A stretch of 22,454 nucleotides of DNA from Gnetum montanum. Taxonomy: Eukaryota; Streptophyta; Gnetopsida; Gnetales; Gnetaceae. Positions 17,859-22,454 of this stretch are shown in pieces. The notes beneath the pieces were generated by a model that ran no database searches, had not been told where the DNA came from, and was given only the letters and a program-made list of their open reading frames with translations. Position 1 is the stretch's first letter; each line of letters starts with the position of its first letter. The stretch is taken from the NCBI GenBank assembly GCA_015680685.1, contig MNCI01005834.1:1-22454 (forward strand), read 5' to 3'. The position numbers were made by a program, and so were the translations under genes.

Positions 17859-20706
17859 ATAGCACCAAAAGGAAAACACATGTAGGAAGGAGGATCATCT
17901 CAACAAAGGGAGAAATGATCAAGAATGATAAGGGGTCAAGAACAAGCCCAAGAAGAACCAATTGCAACCCATGCCATGGGTCCTCCTAGGGAAGAGGCTA
18001 AAGCTAGTTCCATTCATTAGATTCTAGAACTAGAGGTAGTAACAAAACATTCCCATCAAGATGAGGCACCAGCTTAGCAAGCAAACCTTAAGGTAACCTT
18101 GATGGACACCTGCCTAACTCAAATAAGATCTAGGAAGATCTAGAAGATAGTGCTCTAAGACTTAAACTTTGGTTCTTTCATGGAGCAAGCACCTAAGGAG
18201 GTATAGGACCAACTAAAGACCTCTCCCATTTGGCCAATTATCACTTCTAGTGGGGAGTGGTACATGGGAAAGACATTCTTATTTTGAAACAATAGGTAGG
18301 CTAGTTCAACAATCAAAATCAAAGACATCTCAATGTTCTGCTCAATGCCAATCATTGCTAAAGCACTTAGGTAAATCATGCCAATATTCTAATGTAAGTG
18401 GACCCTAGCATCAACAAAGAATGGGTTCTATGGTGCTATGGTGTCAACCACAAGGAGTATAGCATGCTCACATTGGTAGAAAGAATTTACTACAAGATTG
18501 TAGCCTTTCACCTAGACCCCATGGTGAGGCCCAGCAAGATCACTACCTTTTCTACCCATGCATGCACTACTCTAAGTGGAAGATTCCCCATCAGCCTTCC
18601 ATAGCTAATCTATCTAGAGATAGAAAAGTAATTTCAAAAGAATGAATATAAAAGGAAGGCACTTCCTTTTCCATGCCTTATTAGAAAACTATGTCAAAGA
18701 GAAGGGATAGTCCATTATACAAATGATGTTGCCAAACGTGCTCTAACTGCTAATTGGGAAAATATGATCAATGATAAGATGCCTACAAAAACTATTTAAG
18801 AAGAGGAATAGCAACCACTACCTCCACATACCACTCAAACAATTTTTCTGAACATTGCTACAACATCCCAATAGTTACGTGACTACCTAGAATGGCTCTT
18901 GAGCAAGCAAGAGCAATGAGTAGGCATGAGTGATGGGGACTCATCTATGTACTAGCCAGCAATGAGTTACCTAAATAAGATGGCCCAAATTTTTAGCCTA
19001 ATGGGAGGAGGTGGATCCATTTTCTTGATTGAAAAAACATAGTTGTTTGTGAGGACAAATCATAGTGCTAGAGAGGTAACAATATCTCTCACAGAATAGC
19101 AGCCACTCCTAAAGATTTTTGGGAACACTGTGACTTTCTTGATATGCTTAGAGGAAGGCGAGTGGGCAATAGTACTGGTGATGCAGCACCAAGGGTAGGA
19201 GACAATAGCAAAGATTATTTTTGATAGAATTACTAAAACACTTAATGCCTATGACAGCTGCACTAGCTGTCACTACACTTAAAGATGTGTAGACATCCAT
19301 AGAAATCATAAGTGATAGATTAAGTACAACAAAGCATGAAAAACTATTGGACCAACTAGTGGAAACGAGACAAGCACTTCCAAATGTCTTTGACCTTTTG
19401 GATAGTATTATTGCAACCTATTTAGAGCTAGAAGAGGAAAGGGGAAAAAAACATTATCTCGAAAGGGCAACTCATAATAGCCAAGGAGCTAAATGAATGC
19501 TTGGCTACTAAAGTTGTCAAATTAAGAGCCCAAATTTTCAACCCTACATTTCTCAACCTAGCATTAACAAGAGATGAAGCTCTTAAAAAACTTCACACTA
19601 GACTGAAAGGAGTTGAGGGTGTGATGGAGATGGTAGTGTTCTACTAATCCTTGGTAGAGGCCACCTAACATAAAATTTAGAAGGCCTTGGATCTAACCTA
19701 CTAGGAGAATATGCAACTGACTAAAGAGAATCATCATTTATGAAATGTTGATGCACATAAATAATAGTTCATTGACTTTATCCATCAACAGTAGGAGGAA
19801 ATAGCCTGGGTGAACACAAAGGTAAGGAGATTGGTAGTTGAGAATATAAACCTCTCCATGGAGGAGGTCCATGCCCTCCACTAGAAAACTGTAATAGAAG
19901 TAGCCACCTAGAAATTAGAGGTTCTCAAATTGGAGATAGTCAAAGTTCACTATAAATACTAGGCCAACCTATAGAAAGAAGTAAATGAAAAATATATTCA
20001 AGTAGTGAAGGAAAAGGTGAATGAGACCCTCCAAAAACTCTAACAAGGATGTGAATTATGGCAACCCACCATTGATGGGATTGATCAATATAATAAAGAA
20101 AAAATTTTCCTAAAGGAGTTAAAGATAGAGGAAATGATAGAATGCATGAAGCTTGCCAATCTTCAATATGAAAATCTAGCTATGTTGACTATCCAACTAT
20201 TGTAATAAAATTTGGAGGAGCAATTGGCCAACTCATACTTGTTTTATGAGGCCAAGTTCAAGCATCACAAAAACACCAAGCAAAAGCTTGAAGTGGAAAA
20301 TGCAAAACTCAAAGTTCTCAAGGCCAAATACACTAATTAGAGATCTACTACCAAAAACTTGGCCAATTGATTCAATGACTACTAGGAATTGCAAAATGCA
20401 GTTAGGGCATTCAATGTTGAACGCAAACAATTCACTACCTAGTTTGTCAATGTTAAGGAGTTGTTCCTAATATTGCCTTGTCCATTGAATATCCCCATTC
20501 TATTACACATTGGCAATTCCACAAGGACTATGAATGATCCCTAGAGTAAGGAGGAGAAGATGGAGACATTACTAGATTCCTTTCACCTTCCACTAGAGGT
20601 TGCAATTGTAGCAAGATAGCCATAGCTACCTCAGCCACTACACATGTCTAAAGCTAGTGATGGTCTTTCAAAACCTCAAGAGCCTCCACCACCTAGGACT
20701 GTTTGA
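17859..20706 (+). pseudogene. Element C long 3' ORF: plant-transposon-protein-like domain plus coiled coil (pseudogene)
   Basis: Aligns at its start with A's aORF (C: APKGK..EGGSSQQ; A: APNRE..GGPSQG), but the start codon is ATA, not ATG. From about 18398: YYKIVAFHLDPMVRPSKITT, STHACTTLSGRFPISLP, LIYLEIEK, KALPFPCLIRKLCQREGI. This pattern resembles the 'putative plant transposon protein' domain (Transposase_32 type, PF20167) found in extra ORFs of plant retroelements. From about 19250 to 20430 it is charged and heptad-like: LEEERGKKHYLERAT, RRLVVENINLSMEEVHAL, KLEVENAKLKVLKAKY. The tail is FLILPCPLNIPILLHIGNS, KEEKMETLL, EPPPPRTV-stop. About 949 codons, against about 490 in B and 146 in A. 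At least one frameshift lies between 18180 and 18398 and another near 19240. By hand about 20 of 31 in-frame stops are TAG. Domain call is by pattern memory. Confidence 0.65.
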
Positions 20707-20908
20707 TCTTCTCAACAACCTTCATGCCATCAAATGATGTTCTATCTAGTTTTAAGTAGTCATGTCACAGTATTCAATTTTGTGTCATGAAAACAACAAA
20801 GTTTTTTAATGTTTTTGATTTATACACTTAGGCACTCAGTTTTGTTATGTCAGTTTGTTATGTCAAGAGTTGATCAATAATCCCATACCTTCTCAATTTT
20901 CTAAAGGA

Positions 20909-20943
20909 ACTTGAGGATGAGTTTTCATTTAGCCATGGGGGTA
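20909..20943 (+). promoter_or_regulatory. Element C polypurine-like box
   Basis: ACTTGAGGATGAGTTTTCAT and then CATGGGGGTA end at the LTR start. The GGGGG run is the best polypurine tract of the three elements. Confidence 0.65.
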
Positions 20944-21867
20944 CGATGAAGTATCAAAGTGTTGTGTCAATGGACCCTCATTGACATGGTCTCATCAAGA
21001 AGTCCCCATCAACGTGATCCTATCTACATGATGTTGCCTTGTTGACGGGGCCATGTTGACATAACATTTACTACATTTAAGAGGCCTCATCAACATAGAT
21101 CTATAATAAAGTTTATAAATATGCGTTCACAAGCCGTATTTATGGAGATTGACTCATAGTTGTAGTAGAGATCTTGTAGTTTTGTCATTTGAGAGTTAGC
21201 ANTTTTGAGAGTTAGCATATTGCCCTGAGTGCCCACATTAGGAGTTAGAAAGTGTACAAATCTTAATTCAAGCACTAACGTATCTACACATACCAGTCTG
21301 AATGGCAATAAAGATGAGCCTTTTGATCAAACCTTATAATACTTGGAATAGATTAATGATTTATGTCTGCATTTATTAGTTTCATTAATTANTTTAGTTT
21401 CATTAATTATGCAAGTAATTAAGCTAAATTAGACTTTAGTTGATTAATTAATTAAGCTAAATAGATTTAACACATAAGTATGACTATTTCAAGCATAAAC
21501 ACGTATTCGCTTGGTAATCCCAGTAGTGCTATTTCTTGGTTTGCCCAATAGCATAGTGCTTGTTATTCCCAATAGTGGATACATGGGTTCAAGACGTGTA
21601 CAAAAAGTGGGACCATATACTTATGTTAGGATTAGTTAGAGATTAATTAATTAGTTAGATTAAATCAGCTATTAAATCACTTCATTTCTCTATTTTGAAG
21701 TACCAAAAACACAAAACATAAAATAATAAAGATAATATGCCTCAATTACACTTAACCATACCTTTGTACATCACAAGTGTAGTTTGAAAGACAATGAATG
21801 ACTATTAGGACTAGTTCACTTCCTGCAGGTAGTGTACCAAAAGATCGTTTGTTCTTGTCACTCATTT
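20944..21867 (+). repeat. Element C 3' LTR
   Basis: Starts CGATGAAGTATC, where A and B have TGATGA (TG decayed to CG). U3 has repeated GTTGAC/GTCAAY/ATCAACRT motifs (about 20965-21095), then TATAAATA at 21114-21121. Parts further right align with A's LTR: CTTGGTAATCCCAG, ATGGGTTCAAGACGTGTACA and ATATGCCTCA...TAACCATAC. Short duplications flank undetermined bases at 21202 and 21392. Confidence 0.75.
21114..21121 (+). promoter_or_regulatory. TATA box of element C LTR
   Basis: TATAAATA 170 bp into the LTR, matching the position in A and B. Confidence 0.65.
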
Positions 21868-22134
21868 CTTATTTCTTATAGGTGCATAGGGATATATAAG
21901 GAGATAGGACTATAGGTTCACAATTTGAGATATGAACTTTAGAATTGACGATGGTGTATGGAGCTATGACTCTAGCAATAGACAAGAAATCATCCCAAAT
22001 AGTTTTATGTGTAGACCTTATTTGACTCTATTCTAAGATAGGCATATAAACTTCATTGGCTCGACAGGCTCTAAGGTGGTTGGATGATCTAAGAGTCCAG
22101 CCTTTAGCTCATAATAAATCTATAGAAAATAAAA
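21868..22134. other. Sequence between element C and the RNase H relic
   Basis: No coding frame. Read on the minus strand it lies after the stop of the pararetrovirus-like frame and may be that element's non-coding part. Confidence 0.4.
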
Positions 22135-22454
22135 TCAGAAATTAGTAGTAGAGAGCTGGAACTCTCTAGTAAGAAAATCTACTAAACTATTTTGTGTTCC
22201 ATTTATATATTTAGTTTGAAAATCAAAATTTGCAAGAAAAGTACGCATCGAATAAGTCTAGTATGAGCAACCTTATTTAAAGCTTTTGAACTAAGATATT
22301 TATCAAAAAAATTTAAATCATTACGTATTATAAAATGTGTTCCTTGTAAGAATAAATGAAACTTATTCACCCCTTTAACAATGGTTAACAACTCTTTATA
22401 AGTGTTGATATAATTAAGTTGTGCACCATTGAATTTACCTGAGGCGTACTGACA
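22135..22454 (-). pseudogene. Pararetrovirus-like (Caulimoviridae) RNase H fragment, partial and broken
   Basis: Read from the window end downward, the frame contains the RNase H subdomain that follows reverse transcriptase: YASGKFNGAQLNY, KELLTIVKG, FIIRNDLNFF, LIRCVLFLQ, and after a 1-base frameshift near 22236 YINGTQNSLVDFLTREF, ending in TGA at 22135-22137. The closing DFL-T/S-REF motif and the IRxD block are more typical of plant pararetroviruses than of Ty3/gypsy, but a gypsy origin is not excluded. A Cys stands where Trp is usual after LIR. It is opposite in strand to elements A-C and is not their pol. It is an old integrated copy that continues past the window end. Confidence 0.65.

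Larger units (their letters stand above)
17859..21867 (+). mobile_element. Element C: 3' part of a third LTR retrotransposon of the same family
   Basis: Contains the longest form of the 3' ORF (17859-20706), the polypurine-like box and an LTR. Gag, leader and 5' LTR are absent on the left, where the P450 upstream region lies. No primer-binding site follows the LTR end, so it is a 3' LTR. The right boundary (about 21867) rests on alignment of A's CACTCATCA end with CACTCATTT, and is approximate. Confidence 0.75.

Noticed and set aside
20233-20430. Minus-strand open frame opposite C's 3' ORF (also 18155-18379)
   Set aside because: Antisense of the coiled-coil frame, which is conserved with B on the plus strand.
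1-22454. tRNA, rRNA or other structured RNA genes
   Set aside because: No cloverleaf, rRNA-like or snoRNA-like stretch was recognised on either strand; the tRNA-like signal at 4147-4164 is a primer-binding site.

Overview
This looks like nuclear DNA from a large-genome seed plant; a conifer or other gymnosperm is my guess, not something the sequence proves. It is AT-rich and holds old LTR retrotransposons nested in one another, a decayed plant-type cytochrome P450 with introns, a decayed plant subtilase fragment and a pararetrovirus-like RNase H fragment. No intact gene was found. Everything recognisable carries stops, frameshifts or truncations.

Layout. 1-1200: minus-strand subtilase pseudogene fragment. 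1200-2245: unassigned DNA with a 34-bp tandem duplication. 2246-14946: element B, an LTR retrotransposon that lacks its 5' LTR and most of its 3' LTR. Inside B's gag sits element A (3233-9532), structurally complete: two 913-bp LTRs (TGAT...ATCA), a near-perfect 5-bp target duplication (AAGAC/AAGAG), a tRNA-Asp-like primer-binding site, a broken gag, a spacer, a short 3' ORF and a polypurine-like tract. 15035-16911: minus-strand CYP72-clan P450 pseudogene with exons 1-4; exon 5 is replaced by B's truncated LTR. 17310-17549: cluster of TTGAAATTTTCA-type motifs. 17859 to about 21867: element C, the 3' part of a third relative (long 3' ORF, polypurine-like tract, LTR). 22135-22454: minus-strand Caulimoviridae-like RNase H fragment that runs off the window end.

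How the parts relate. A, B and C are one family by three independent marks: the same C-terminal block of the 3' ORF, the same ACTTGAGGATGAGTT-like box before the 3' LTR, and aligned LTRs. A and B both have gag and the 3' ORF but no protease, reverse transcriptase, RNase H or integrase between them, and their spacers align. This fits a pol-less, gag-carrying family (the TR-GAG class) that borrows pol functions from another element. The 3' ORF shrinks from about 949 codons (C: a domain resembling the 'putative plant transposon protein' family, then a long coiled coil) to about 490 (B: coiled coil plus tail) to 146 (A: N-terminus plus tail), while the tail stays recognisable. This pol-less family with a shrinking 3' ORF is the best candidate here for something undescribed.

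All alignments, counts and family assignments were made by eye from the sequence; no search was run.
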